A program made the translations under genes and the position numbers. A stretch of DNA of 64,000 nt from Sclerotinia nivalis (Eukaryota; Ascomycota; Leotiomycetes; Helotiales; Sclerotiniaceae): positions 1 to 64,000 of the forward strand of contig JAPEIS010000016.1 of the NCBI GenBank assembly GCA_029531795.1, given 5' to 3'. Under the pieces are notes generated by a model. That model did no database searches. It was not told the DNA's origin and worked only from the letters and a program-made list of their open reading frames with translations. Positions 33,448 to 44,679 of the stretch are shown in pieces; position 1 is the first letter of the stretch, and each line of letters begins with the position of its first letter.

Positions 33448-35640
33448 ATGAATATCAAATATTACTTTGGGACAGCGATTCTTCTTATTGATTATATGAT
33501 ATTATAACAAGTATAAGTTCTTAGGCAGATTCTCATTCCGTGTTCCAGCATCTTCAGGAGTAGCTGATACACTCGTACCTTCAAATGCTGTTTGTGTTAA
33601 GATCACATAGGCAAAGAATCAATTAGTCGTAAAACCGTAGCCAAACTTTTCATTACCCTTTCTAATCATGAATAAACTATTACTTTTAAGTTCAATCAAT
33701 AAAGAGATATCAGAACGCCTATAGTTCGCCACCATTCCTGTCCTTTCATAAGCAATACAAAGAAGCTTGTTTACTAAACATTCCAAACTGATCGATGACG
33801 TTCCTACGCTGATGATTCGAAATGAGAACGCCTCCGTTTAGGTTTCTTGTTTTGACGAAACTGTTGCGTGATCGTAACAGTTTGGTAATCAAGATCGTTG
33901 TGATCTTCTACCTTCATCAATTTGGGGTTGCTCAAGATATCAAGTAGAGGTGTTTCCTTAATATAATTCCTTCGAAGAAGAGTAGTAATCTACTGTAGAG
34001 ATGAACATTCAGAATGTATATTTGCTTGTTGATGATATCTGTGATGAGATTGATCAGCATTATAATGTTGCTTATAAGTGCAACCTTGAAAATTCCGAAG
34101 CTGCTTGGCAAGTTTAAAAACAGTTCGTTTAATAGAAGTGGGAAGTGCTGGTGTGTTTGTTGTATTTAAAGAGGCTTTTAATATTGGAGATTCAATTGCT
34201 ATTGGAGTGCTAATTGGGTTGGGTTCAGATATAATAGGATCTGATGTTGGCCGAATCATTGGCTGAATAGGTGAAGATGGTGTAAAACTTTCAATTCGGT
34301 GAAAAGATGAAGAGGGAGTATTGTTGGGAAGCTTCTCTATTGTTGAAGGGGAAGATATATAGTTTTCAGATGATTTTGTTGCTAAAGGCTTCATTTATGA
34401 TAAGAGATTATTCTTTTGAGTTGAGAATGATATATTTCGTCTATTGGTGCTTTCTTTACTATTAGCTTTATTTGATAATAGTAAAGGGAATGATTTGGAT
34501 TAAACTGGTATTTTCGGTAGCACTATATTCATTGAAGATCCTTGAATATTTATTGATTGATTAAATAGATTTGATTTATTAATACTATTATCCTACATCA
34601 TTATAGACTCATCTACAGAATCAATATAAAAAGAGCAAGAATACCGAGATTCTTTATTATTAACTCCCTCTTCTTGATTAACAATATATAAATCTTCGAT
34701 TGTTTATATTACTGATGTCGCTATTTCAACCCTTCCTTCAATATGTAATTCTGATATCCCATCAGTTTTTGTTTCCTCAATTGTACTAATCGTATTTGCC
34801 GATCGCAATCCTATCAGAATTTCTGTAATCTCTGTATCATATTCCTTTTTTTCAAGATTGGTCTTTTGTTCGTTAACTCGAATCTGTATAATCTGTATAG
34901 CAATATCGGTATCTTCAATGATCGAGGGTAGTTGAATCGATGATGGGGAAATCGATCGTAGGGTTTCTAGAGCATCGCTTTCTTGTGTATCATGATCTTA
35001 AGGGATTTGAATATCCATTCGAAGGCCAATTGTAGGAGGAGTACTTGTAGGGATATCTGAATGAAGCAAAGGCTTATATACAATAAAGTCAATTGGATTT
35101 GAAGGTTGGACCGTTTTCTGTTTTCGACGATGGCGATTACCGTCGATATTCGCTTTTCTAGCTTCGTCAGCACTCATATACTTCTTCGGTCGACCACTAT
35201 ATTTCTTTTGAAATAACATTTTGATTTCATAAAGAAGCTGATAATAAAAACAGACTTTATAGTGTAAGATTAAAAGGGCGATTAGAGGGCGAAGACTCAA
35301 CACCTGTATATGGTGCCCTCTACGAACCTTCAGCTCTCTATTGAGAGTCTGCAGAGCTAAGATTAAGTCATTTGATGGAATCGGATATATTGGAAGAGAT
35401 AGAGAGGGTTTCCCGATTACGATATTCACGATGGAAGGATTATTACGATTTTACAGCATCAATATCTTCGAAAGGATGAACGAACATCAACCCAAAATAC
35501 GGACGATGGCTACAGAAGCCCTGGTTAGATTCAACATCTGCCATCGACTATTATCTCAATACAAGATATGATACGCCTAGTAAGTCCTTTCTATTCCAGA
35601 AGGGTCTTTTCGATACGGAATTTGCTATTGTTTTATTCGC
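33448..35640 (-). pseudogene. Broken long ORF with AT-hook-like motif, unrecognised
   Basis: A single minus-strand frame can be followed from 35429 to about 33760, interrupted by at least seven stops and no frame change over 35429-33990. It begins near 35210 with GRPKKYMSADEARKANIDG followed by a run of Arg/Lys, an AT-hook-like basic start. Then comes an Ile/Ser/Thr-rich middle and a Ser/Pro/Ile-rich stretch (33990-34394), and a basic KKPKRRRSHFESS segment near 33830. 33540-33760 continues in protein-like sequence in other frames (NKLLCIAYERTGMVANYRRS). I do not recognise the family. Basic starts of this sort occur in fungal transposon-linked proteins, so it may be part of an unknown mobile element. 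It is squeezed between the two LINE copies. Confidence 0.45.
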
Positions 35641-35976
35641 ATTTTATATCTTGATTGATTGATTGATTGATTAAATTAACGTCTACACTGAGTCTAAGAC
35701 TATCTAAGACGGCTAGGAGCTTTATAGGCTTCTAACAAGTAACAAATGGAGAATTGCTGGCCATATTCGGCTGTAGCTAATATAATTTGGGAAGATTGAA
35801 GTGGCCTCAATCTACTAATTTTTGAATGGGGGAAGTGAAAACTAATCTTGGGGAACAAAGCCCACCTTACAAATACTTTCGTATATAATAAGGAAAATAA
35901 CAAATGAAATGTGATATAATTCGAAATTGGAACGATTTACCTTACATAGAGGGGTAAATTGACCAAATTGATCCAA

Positions 35977-38900
35977 TTAACCATTTTCTCTCAGTTCACC
36001 CTCTTCACTTTCGTTTTCTTGTTTTATATTCTCTTGCATCCTAGTTAGATGCCATGATCTGGTGGCTATTTTTGTTTCCTCGATAAATTCAAGGGTCTTA
36101 ATGATTCCTGTTTTGGTGTGAAGTAGGTATTTCATGGTAAATCGGGAGGTAGGGTTGTTTTTCTTGAATATTCTTCTTGTTGATTTGTATAATGGGCAAC
36201 TGAGTAGGAGATGATTAGGAGATTCTCTCTTTCCACATCTACAATTATCATTTGCTGAGATTCCGAATTGTTGTAGGTAAGATTTGAAATATCCATGACC
36301 GATTTTAAGCTGAAACAAAGCACTAATAGAGCTTCTCTTGGTGTTTTCTGGAATTCCGATCTTTGAGCTAGTCTTCCAGGGGTATATTTTCGAATAGGCC
36401 GAATTAGATGAATAGAGAAGAGTATTCCATTCTTCGGATTTCGTCCTTTTGATATCCATTCCTAAGGAGGCAAAGTTGGTTTCGTTTGATGATGATCTTT
36501 GTTTTGTAGCTTCTTTTGCCAAAGCATCGGCCAATTCGTTTCCTTCAACGGAGGTATGCCCTGGAACCCAATTAAGGGAGATTTCAGCTCCTTTTCTAAG
36601 GAGAGTTTCTGTGGCCTTGATTGCTCTAATTTGGCATATCTGGCCAGGAGCATCAGAGGGTATTTTCAATCGGTATAATCCGGCTTGATTATCTGAGTAG
36701 ATTTTGAATTTCTCGCTTGGTTGAGCAATGGAGCTAGCATATTCGATTGCTCTAGTGACTCCAAGAAGTTCACTATTGTAAACAAACTGATTCACTCCAA
36801 TATTTATGGTTTCCTGGTATGAAACCTGATCATTCGATAGAATAACTGCAATCCCGATACCAATTCTGATTCCGTCTAAAGTGGATGAAGCATTAGTATA
36901 TATTATAATAGTATTTTTGTATCTGTATTTGAATACAAGGTTATAGACAATTGCAGTATCCTCTTTTGCTAGCTTGCTGATATTGATTTTGTATGGAGTA
37001 TTCCTTTTCCAAGGAGGGAAATGAAAGTGATCGATCTTTTCTAGGGTTAAAGGATCGAAATCTTCTTCGATTGAATTTATGATTTTTTCAAGCTGAGTAA
37101 ATTTCGATAGTTTCCTTTGAGGGGTTGTTATTGTATTTAGAGCTTCCCTTTCGGTAGCTAGCTTATTCATAATTGTATTGATGGGATAGGAAGACGAGAT
37201 TTTCAACAATCTGAAAGCATATTGTCTGATTCCAGCGTTTAATCTGATCTCCGAAGGGTATAAAGCAGCTTCCACTTCCATTGGCTTTATTGGTGAGGTT
37301 TTGAAGACTCCTAGAATCTTATGTAGAGCAAGATTCTGGAGTAATTGAAGAGTCTTTTTGAACGAGGCTTGATCTTTCCATTAAATGATTGATCCGTAAT
37401 CAGCTATATTAGTGACACATGCTATATAGAGCTGTCTTAGTGCTTTAGGGCTTAGCCCTTTCTCAGTATTAGTTAACCTGGCTATTCGATAGAATGAAGC
37501 CTTAGCTTGAGTTGCTCGAATAGCAACATGCTGTTTGAAGTTGAAGCCGGGATCGAACCATATTCCTAATCATCTGACCAATGATGAAGGTTATACAATC
37601 TCAGAATTTGGGAGCTTGATTGAAGCATCTTTAGTGTATTTGGATATGGAGAAATGCATTAATTCTGTCTTTGCTAAATCGAATTGGATAACGTTTTTCT
37701 CATCGAGAGTATAAATTTGTTTGGTTGCTCTTTCGAGGAAAAGGATATTCTTTTTCTAGTTTGAAGAATGAGTGATTATAGCTATATCATCAATATACGA
37801 GAAATATTCAACCGAATTCGATTGAAAGAGATCTCGAATATAGATTAGGAAAAGGATTGGTAAGATTGGACTTCCTTGAGGGATTCCGGTGTTGATTGGT
37901 TTAAAAGCTTTGGTCTGACCATCGAACGAAAGTTTGAGTAATCTTTCTTCCAAAAATGACGAGATCTATACAATAAGACTAATTGAAAGATTGAGGTTCT
38001 TACAGATATCTAAGAGTCGATTCTTGGATACATAATCGAAGGCCCCTTTGATATCTAGGAAAAGAGTTGAGGTTTTCTTTTTGTTTCTTGAATTCCTTTC
38101 GATTTCGGTAGTAAACAGGATTGCTGTATCGATGGCTGATTTCTTTTGTCTTCCATCCATTTGGGAATGATGAAGTAGTTTTGTTGTTTCAGCAAGATAG
38201 CTAAGTCTTTGAGTTAGTATCCTTTCATTTATTTTGCCTAAACAATTCAAAAAAGCGATAACTCTATATACTTTTGGAATAGAATAATCTGGTTTCGAAG
38301 GTTTTTTGAGTATAGCTCCAGTAGCTTGTTTCCAGCAAGAAAAATGATAACCGAGATTAATCAAATTACTGAAAAGAATAAAGAAAGCTTTTGGGATCGC
38401 TTTGTAAGCTCGAATAATGATCTCCTGAGTAATTCCGTTTGGGCCAGAGGTCTTTCCTTTGATTTTAGCTGAGCAGGCATTGAGAAGTTCATTTTCAGTA
38501 AGATCAGGCCATTCCTATTTTTTTGATTGTTTATACCCTTCCCATTCAGGTGTAATTGTATATAGGGGGGGAAGGAAAAGGGTAGATCTGAAAGCCGAAC
38601 ATTTTCCTTCGAATGAGTTTTCAAGTTGAGAGGGGTTAGATTGAATATTCGGGATCCTTTCGGTTCGAAGATCTTTCGTATATGACATTGCTTTGAAGAT
38701 TGTTTGAGTGTCCTCTTTTTCAAGGAATTCGTTCCAGTGATTATTTTTTGTTGTTTTAATAGTTTGAAAGTAATGATTCCTTGCTGATTGGTAGATTTTC
38801 TTGAATGTATCGTCTTCAGAGTATCGTTTAGTATTCTCATATGCTGATGAGAGCTATTTACAAAGGGCTTTCAATTCTGGAGACCACCAAGGCTTTGCTT

Positions 38901-39888
38901 TTTTGGTTGATTTGGATCTAGGTATACTAGCGTTTGCTGAATTGGTGATAATTCGAGTGAATTCCATTGCAGCTTTATCTAGTATTTGTGTATGCAGGTT
39001 TTTGTTAAGAAGAGAATCGAGAGAATCGGATTCTAAAGTGAGGAGATTGAGGTATTCGCTCGAGTTGAGGATTGTTGATGTAGCTATCTCAATTTCGAGG
39101 GTTAATGCAAATTTGTTCCAATCCGCTAGTTTTGTATTGAACTTTGTTAATGGAGCAATATTCGTAGTATGAGATGAAATACCTTTCACTTCAAATAGGA
39201 TCCCTAAATGATCTGAACCAAGATCAGGAAGAATTTGCCAATCAATAATATTGGAGGATATTGTTTCAGTAACTAATATAAGATCTAAAACACTTGGATT
39301 TGTCATATTAGTTCGATAGAAAGTATTAGTCCCTGATTCATTGAGAAGGATAAGGTTTTGGTCTTCGAACTATTCGGCTAATTGATCAGCATTCGAGCTT
39401 TTGTTTGAAAAAGGGTCCCACCAAGGATGGTGAGAGTTGAAATCCCCTGTAAGAATAGTATAATGAAAGAGAGGAATATTGAAAAGGCATCTTTCAATAG
39501 TATACCCTTTCTCTTTAGCTTGATCAACTTCATTGTATATATTGAATAATTGAATCGTATGATTTCCCTGAGTGATATCGATAATTTGAATATCTATATC
39601 TTTGGGAGAGTTGGGGGCTAGGACTACTAGCGGTTTGAATTCTTTCGAAATGTAGGTCATTGTACAGGGACGAAGATTCGAAGGATAATTTGGAAGGAGT
39701 TGGGAAAAGCTAGAATGAGCAATCGATTTAGTTGAAGAGTAATCTTTCTCAGGGTTTGAAAGGATCCAAGGTTCTTGAATGATTATAAAATCGATATCGA
39801 ATTCTAAGGCAAGTTGAAAAGCACTTTCGGTAGCTTGAGGGCTCTTGTTTAGGTTGATTTGAAGAATGCAAATATTGTTGTATAACAT
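35977..39888 (-). pseudogene. LINE A ORF2 (endonuclease-RT-RNase H), nonsense-riddled
   Basis: One frame of 1304 codons from ATG 39888, with stops at about 39370, 38854, 38516, 37966, 37755, 37591, 37569 and 37380, and no frameshift. Domains in order: apurinic endonuclease (39888-39200; FIIIQEPWIL and TGDFNSHHPWWDP), RT (about 38500-37700; FLDIKGAFDYVS, GIPQGSPILP, catalytic YIDDIA intact), RNase H (about 37000-36450; YTNASS, YSDNQAGL, WVPGHTSVEGNELADALAK), and a zinc-binding CRCGKRESPNHLLLSCPLY motif near 36230. The terminal 434 codons (35977-37281) are open. Comparing with copy B, stops replace Trp or Gln codons. RNase H in ORF2 is typical of the Tad1 clade. Confidence 0.9.
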
Positions 39889-41369
39889 TAATTGGATTTC
39901 CGAACAGTTGTTTGATATATTTCGTATGCTTTAGAGTTAGCTTTATACTTTCCTTTGCAATTAACGCATTTGATCATTAAATGCTGACAAGGTTTGCCTT
40001 TAGCTTAACAAATTAGACAAAAATGACCAGTTGTAGTATGATTATTGCTACAAAGTCCACAAGCTGGAGGTTTTTTGCAATATGATTCGTTATGGCCGAA
40101 TCCTTGACATTTATTATATTGAGAGAAAGGAATGGAAGGATAGAATCTTTCAACTCTGATACTAATACCAACGATATATAATCTTTTTCGAATAGCTAAT
40201 TCTGTTTCCTTTTATATAACAAATGCAATCACAATTGCTCCTTTTTGTTGAATAGCTCTTTTAGAAGCATTAGTGAATCAATAAGGGGTACCCATTATAA
40301 TAAGCCCTGAATTGAAGGTTTTAATTTCGTCTTTAATCAAATCCATTCCTTTTGGACTAGAGAATTCCTTGATTGGGATCTTGTGTATAATCACTTTGTG
40401 CCATGGTTTGTCGATTTGAAATCTTTCTGATTCGAGGATACGATTCCAGATTTCTTTTTTTTCTATAAGGAATTGTGCATTGAAGGAGCTATTAATGATT
40501 AGGATGATATTGTTGCTTCTGATTGTAATAATGGCCGAAATAACTGGTCTGTTGATGCCAGCCTTTTTGAAAGCTTCATTGATCTTGTTTCTTATATGTA
40601 ATGGTATAAAGGAATTGAATTGATGAAGAAGTGGATTGATAAGGATTAATCGTTTGCTAGGAATATCATTCTTTTGCTTTACAGGCTTTTGTTTTGTAGA
40701 GTTCCCTTTGGAAACTACTTTCTATTCCCCTACTGATTTGGTAACAGTAGCATAATTTGCTTTGTTAATTGGTAAAGCGTTTGTTGAAGGAGTAATTAAT
40801 TGATTAGGAAGGTTGGAAAGATGATTAGCTTGATTTTCAATCCTTTTGGTAGCCTTTTCGAGATGGGAGATTTGTGATGTGATAATATTCGAAGCTTTTG
40901 TCAATTTTCCTTTTTCGAGGTATTCACAGAATATTTCGATTAGATCTAGGATCTTCGATTGTTCTTTGGTTTCCTTTTCCAAAGAGGCAGCTAGAATAAG
41001 AAGATCTCTAGCTTTTTGGATAACTTCTTTTGGTTTTGTAGAGTTAAATCCTGATTGACTAAATTGCCTGATTCCGGAGTTGATTGATTGTCGACGACAT
41101 TTGTTATTGATTTTAAAAGGAATCGATCTATCAGGGGATCGGAATGGATTATCTGAGCTGAGAATATCCAATTGGTTTTGCGAATTGAAAGATTGGGCTG
41201 GGGTAGAACTCAAGAGATTGGGTGATCTTTGTATTGTAAAGGAATTTCTGAATAAAGGGATTGGATCAATAATGAAGGGACTGGATATTGAAGAGCCTAG
41301 CATCACTATTACTCGTGGGGGAGTAGATTCAAGGAATGATCCAAAGGATCCTTCCATCGGAGAGTCCAT
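39888..41369 (-). pseudogene. LINE A ORF1 (Gag-like), nonsense-riddled
   Basis: 1482 bases, 493 codons plus TAA, colinear with copy B ORF1. Start is taken at 41369 (MDSPMEGS) because the in-frame ATG at 41405 exists only by a base change in this copy (ACG in copy B). In-frame stops include 40722 (Trp in B), about 40274 (Trp in B) and about 40010 (Gln in B). One knuckle cysteine has become Tyr near 40115. Nothing suggests function. Confidence 0.85.
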
Positions 41370-41619
41370 TATTGGACTTGATAAACCTATCAGAGCCTTA
41401 TACATTCAAATAAGGAGAAAAGTTGAAGGAAATTAGAAAAAGTTTTTACGCGAATTTTCGTGTAAGTTTCGTGTTTTGAGCGACGACGACAGTATCACAA
41501 CAACTACTGAGCCGATTCACTTGGGAACAATTGGAATGAATTTTGGGAGTATTTCTTTATTAAATAAAGGGAAGAACTGATTGTATTTCGAAGAAATTTT
41601 GTTCTTCGAAATTTGTTGT

Positions 41620-42159
41620 GTGTGCATTTTATATCTTTTTTCGACAATCGACTATCGAAAACACATTCATTTTAACACTACAATTATTACGAAACAGAGA
41701 ATATCATCATCTATCAACTAATGCTATGCTTTGGGCATCGATACGATATTACGCTTTTTCCTCGATTTTACGAAAATATTTTTTGTGTGTGTGTGAATAG
41801 GGTTAGAGCTACGCCCCACTATCATTACATTCAAACAACCGATATTCCATTCGATGGTTTCGATTATTTACATTCAAACAAAGCTGGAGATCATTATATT
41901 TAGGAAGGTATACAAAGGAGCTAATGAATAAGTTCGAGCTGAGGAGAGTGGTGCCTCCCAGTTGCTTTTCACTAGTATGAGGACCCTTTTGCTGTACTGG
42001 AGGTAATCTTGATGGAGATGACTCTTGACCTTTGTAGGAAGTGGGTGTCGGAATAGCAGATTGGATCGAAGAAGAAGATTATATCAGTGGGATGCTTTAA
42101 TTAGCAAGGGGTAAGAAGAGAGCAAAGAAGGAAAGGTCTTAGAGGATGAAGATATCGGG
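41620..42159. other. No gene seen
   Basis: About 540 bases between the 5' end of LINE A and a LINE tail fragment in the opposite orientation. Two short overlapping open stretches at 41618-41903 have no recognisable motif and look random. A run of GTGTGTGTGTG is at about 41784-41795. Confidence 0.6.
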
Positions 42160-42358
42160 CTTTATTCCCCAGTATTAGTTTTCACTTGCTCTCAATCAAC
42201 ATTTCAAGAGTTGAAAAGAAACCCAAATTATACAAACTGTATACTAGCTAGTATACAACTCCCCATAGCATCAACTAGAAGCTCATAGAGCCCCTAACCG
42301 TCCTAGATAGTCTTAGACTCAGTATAGACGTTAAATCAATCAATCAATCAATCAATAA
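42160..42358 (+). mobile_element. LINE 3' end fragment, plus orientation
   Basis: Matches the 3' ends of LINE copies A and B on the opposite strand: GTCTTAGACTCAGTATAGACGTTAA at 42310-42334, then (ATCA)n to 42356. It is 5'-truncated to about 200 bases, typical of incomplete target-primed reverse transcription. It shows that the LINE family inserted at least three times here. Confidence 0.8.
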
Positions 42359-42440
42359 AAGGGCGGTTGAAAAACCTCCATTCGGAAGGCGGTGACCTAT
42401 TGGCACTATTAGATTTCTCTCCAAATCGAGAAGTCAATGG
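42359..42440. repeat. Extra unit of the GAAAAACCTC repeat
   Basis: Contains GAAAAACCTCCATTCGGAAGGCGGTG at 42369-42394, a further copy of the motif found twice in each of the two large subtelomeric repeats. Confidence 0.7.
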
Positions 42441-42905
42441 TTGAAAAACCTCGATTGGGAAAGCGGTGGGTCTACTGGCAATATCAATCCTTTCGTCAAA
42501 TCGGGAAATGCACCACTACAATATCTAACTTTGATCAATTATATCTTCATCCATAATTTTTTTATAATAATATAATTAATTGTAGCTATACTTCTAAATG
42601 TATAGATTTAAATTATCAGATTTTTATTATATTATTGAAAGCTAGAAGTCGTTCTTGTAATTAGAATGTTTATTGATTGAAAAACCTCGATTGGGAAGGC
42701 AATGGATCTACCGACAATATCAGTCCTTTCGCCAAATCGAGAACCGCACCACCTCAGCATCTACCTTTCATCAACCATAACTCTCTCTACAGTTGGTCAA
42801 TAAGAATATAAATAGATTCATTGAATTCCTAATGAAATTTGGAATAAAAAAGTCCCTTAAACTTACAAAATCATATCCTGACCTTAACCTCATATTTACC
42901 CTTCT
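42441..42905. repeat. Subtelomeric repeat, right copy
   Basis: Same orientation and order as 5252-5690, with many transitions and small indels. Both copies share TTGAAAAACCTCGATTGGGA, the TTTGATCAATTATATCTTC segment and the end AAATCATATCCTGACC. No coding content. Confidence 0.85.
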
Positions 42906-43072
42906 AAGCTTGTAATTCCGCTGCAGCGGACTCAGCGGTAGTGAGCAAAGGCGTGCGGGGTTTTCTCGAACGGGTAGACATAGCGGTGATACCGATGAAA
43001 ATTCGGAAAGGTCAGTCGGATATGTGTAAAGAGTTTCGCTAGTTCAGTGACCTCGATGGGTATAACTAGCTA

Positions 43073-43135
43073 GATATTCTGGCCTTCTCAGGGGATATTA
43101 TGGCCTTCCCAGGGGATATTCTGTCCTTCTCAGGG
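43073..43135. repeat. Three 21-bp tandem repeats
   Basis: Three 21-base units of GATATTCTGGCCTTCTCAGGG with a few substitutions, exactly in register. The unit contains GGCCTT and no obvious palindrome. Function unknown. Confidence 0.9.
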
Positions 43136-43156
43136 GTGCTAATGAGTTTGTTATAA

Positions 43157-43409
43157 TGTGACGATGGTCTTAATTCAAGGCATGATAGAATGAATCAATT
43201 AATCTATACTAGAGAATAACAAACTACCGTACCAAATACAATAGAGTTGAGCCTTTTATGGTCCCCTCGGAGGGGACCAAAGCCCTAAGCGAATACAGGG
43301 TGAAATAAATGAAATAATAACCTGAGGCATTTTGGTCCCTTCGGAGGGGACCAAAAGCCGAAAGAATGGCCTAAGGCATTAAGGCATACAAAATAACAGG
43401 ATCGTTACA
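43157..43409. repeat. Possible LTR-like element with two strong hairpins
   Basis: The stretch starts TGTGACGAT and ends ATCGTTACA, which are inverse of each other at 8 of 9 positions, as in an LTR. Inside are two near-identical palindromes: GGTCCCCTCGGAGGGGACC at 43260-43278 (perfect) and GGTCCCTTCGGAGGGGACC at 43334-43352, the latter extended by TTTT/AAAA. No target duplication was found, so the LTR reading is weak. Confidence 0.35.
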
Positions 43410-44122
43410 TCCGAATAACAATTTGTCGATATCTGGAATAGGTTTCGGAACCGATCTTCAGATTGAATCTTTTATTTCTCAATTATAAAAGATATAAATA
43501 TTTCGAAGGTTCGAAATCAAAAGGAAATTCGATATCGAAAGATTAAAAGTTTTGATAAAAAAACGGTGCTGAATTTATTCCTAAAAAATGCAATTATTAT
43601 ATTAGATTAAGATCTCTGAAAAGGGACATTTTGATACAATAAAAGATCGATACTTTGGGTAAATCAAAAGTCGGGGATTCTATATACAAATTGGTAGTTC
43701 TGCGGACAGCGAGTTTATACTACGATAATTTTATTTTGCTTCCTTAAAATGATCAAATTGTTGAAGCTTATAATACCAATCAACAACTCTAAAAAGAAAA
43801 TTCAAAAGGTAATTTTTTCGAAAAAAGAATAAAGTATGAATCTACAAACAAAGAGATGCTGGCAATATATTAGATATCTATAGATCCCTATATAGATCAC
43901 CAGTAAATACAACGGAAACGAATACAAAATAATAAATTGAAGTTACGCATTTTTTATTAAACTAGATTGAGTTGGAGTGGTTATATAGACCCTTTTGGAG
44001 TCACGTTACCTGCCTCCTTTTTGATACGGTATCTCGTAGGAAAGAGTATGATGATTATACGATGATATATTGATTATAGATCATTTATATATGATTTAGA
44101 TAATATGTGATTACCCGTGACA
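43410..44122. other. A+T-rich, no gene seen
   Basis: About 700 bases without a credible open frame. It ends with CCCGTGACA at 44114-44122, which matches the terminal sequence of the small elements at 44205 and 44534, so a further, damaged element may end here. Its start could not be found. Confidence 0.5.
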
Positions 44123-44204
44123 ATATAATAATTCAATCTCTTTAATTTAAAATATTAAACCCTTTAAATTATAATAAACCGTCTAAATTATAATAAACCC
44201 TCTT

Positions 44205-44307
44205 GTCACGGGTTCATAACTCTGTCGAGTAGGTTTGATACCGATCAAACTACTTCTACCCTTTTAGGGGTTTCGTGGCCTAGTGGTAGAGTTCTAGCCC
44301 CGTGACA
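44205..44307. mobile_element. 103-bp element with TGTCACGG/CCGTGACA ends
   Basis: Perfect terminal inverted repeat TGTCACGGG ... CCCGTGACA (interrupted at most by one base) and a 5-bp target duplication CCTCT at 44200-44204 and 44308-44312. The interior holds TGGCCTAGTGG at 44276-44286, which fits the pol III A-box consensus, followed by TAGAGTTCTAGC as in a tRNA D-arm region. GGTTCATAAC at the head resembles a B-box with one mismatch. No protein-coding capacity. Confidence 0.75.
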
Positions 44308-44533
44308 CCTCTGAATATAGAGTTTAAACCTCTAATTTAAAATATTAAACTCTCTCAATTAGAATAAACCCTATGAATTATAATAAATCATTTGAATTAG
44401 AATAAACCCTCTGAATTATAAAGTTTAAACCCTCTGAATTATAAATATTAAACCCTCTGAATTAGAATAAACCCTCTGAATTAGAATAAGCCCTTTGAAT
44501 TAGAATAAACCCTCTAATTTATAATATTAAACC

Positions 44534-44679
44534 TGTCACGGGTTCGTAACCCGTTCCTAGCTAGTCTGCATGGATGCCTAAGGCACTCATCCCCTATATA
44601 GTCGGCGCTCTCCCTAGCACCTTCTTCCTCCTTTGTAGAATATCATCATATCTTAAAGCACTCTACCATCACCGTGATA
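44534..44679. mobile_element. 146-bp element with TGTCACGG/CCGTGATA ends
   Basis: Ends TGTCACGG and CCGTGATA, the same as the 213-bp solo LTRs, and a 5-bp target duplication AAACC at 44529-44533 and 44680-44684. The head reads GGGTTCGTAACCCG, close to a tRNA T-arm. The interior differs from both the 103-bp and 213-bp elements, with CCTATATAGTCGGCGCTC in the middle. Confidence 0.75.

Larger units (their letters stand above)
35651..41619 (-). mobile_element. Tad1-like LINE copy A, full length, dead
   Basis: A structurally complete non-LTR element of about 5.97 kb on the minus strand. The 5' end at 41619 is matched to copy B. The 5' UTR is 41370-41619, ORF1 is 41369-39888, ORF2 is 39888-about 35977, and the 3' UTR ends in a TCAA/ATCA tandem tail at 35651-35674. 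ORF1 and ORF2 overlap by one base (TAATG). No indel breaks either frame; all damage that I can see is nonsense and missense. This copy provides the uninterrupted sites for both Copia insertions in copy B. Confidence 0.9.

Noticed and set aside
32929..33507. 192-codon plus-strand frame
   Set aside because: Exactly opposite LINE ORF1 and its 5' UTR; the same antisense frame is broken in copy A.
43410..44110. An origin or centromere-like A+T-rich tract
   Set aside because: A+T-richness alone is the norm throughout the first 44 kb, and no specific motif supports it.
44269..44300. A tRNA gene at the A-box-like sequence
   Set aside because: No acceptor stem, anticodon arm or downstream B-box is present in the right order, so it is not a functional tRNA gene.
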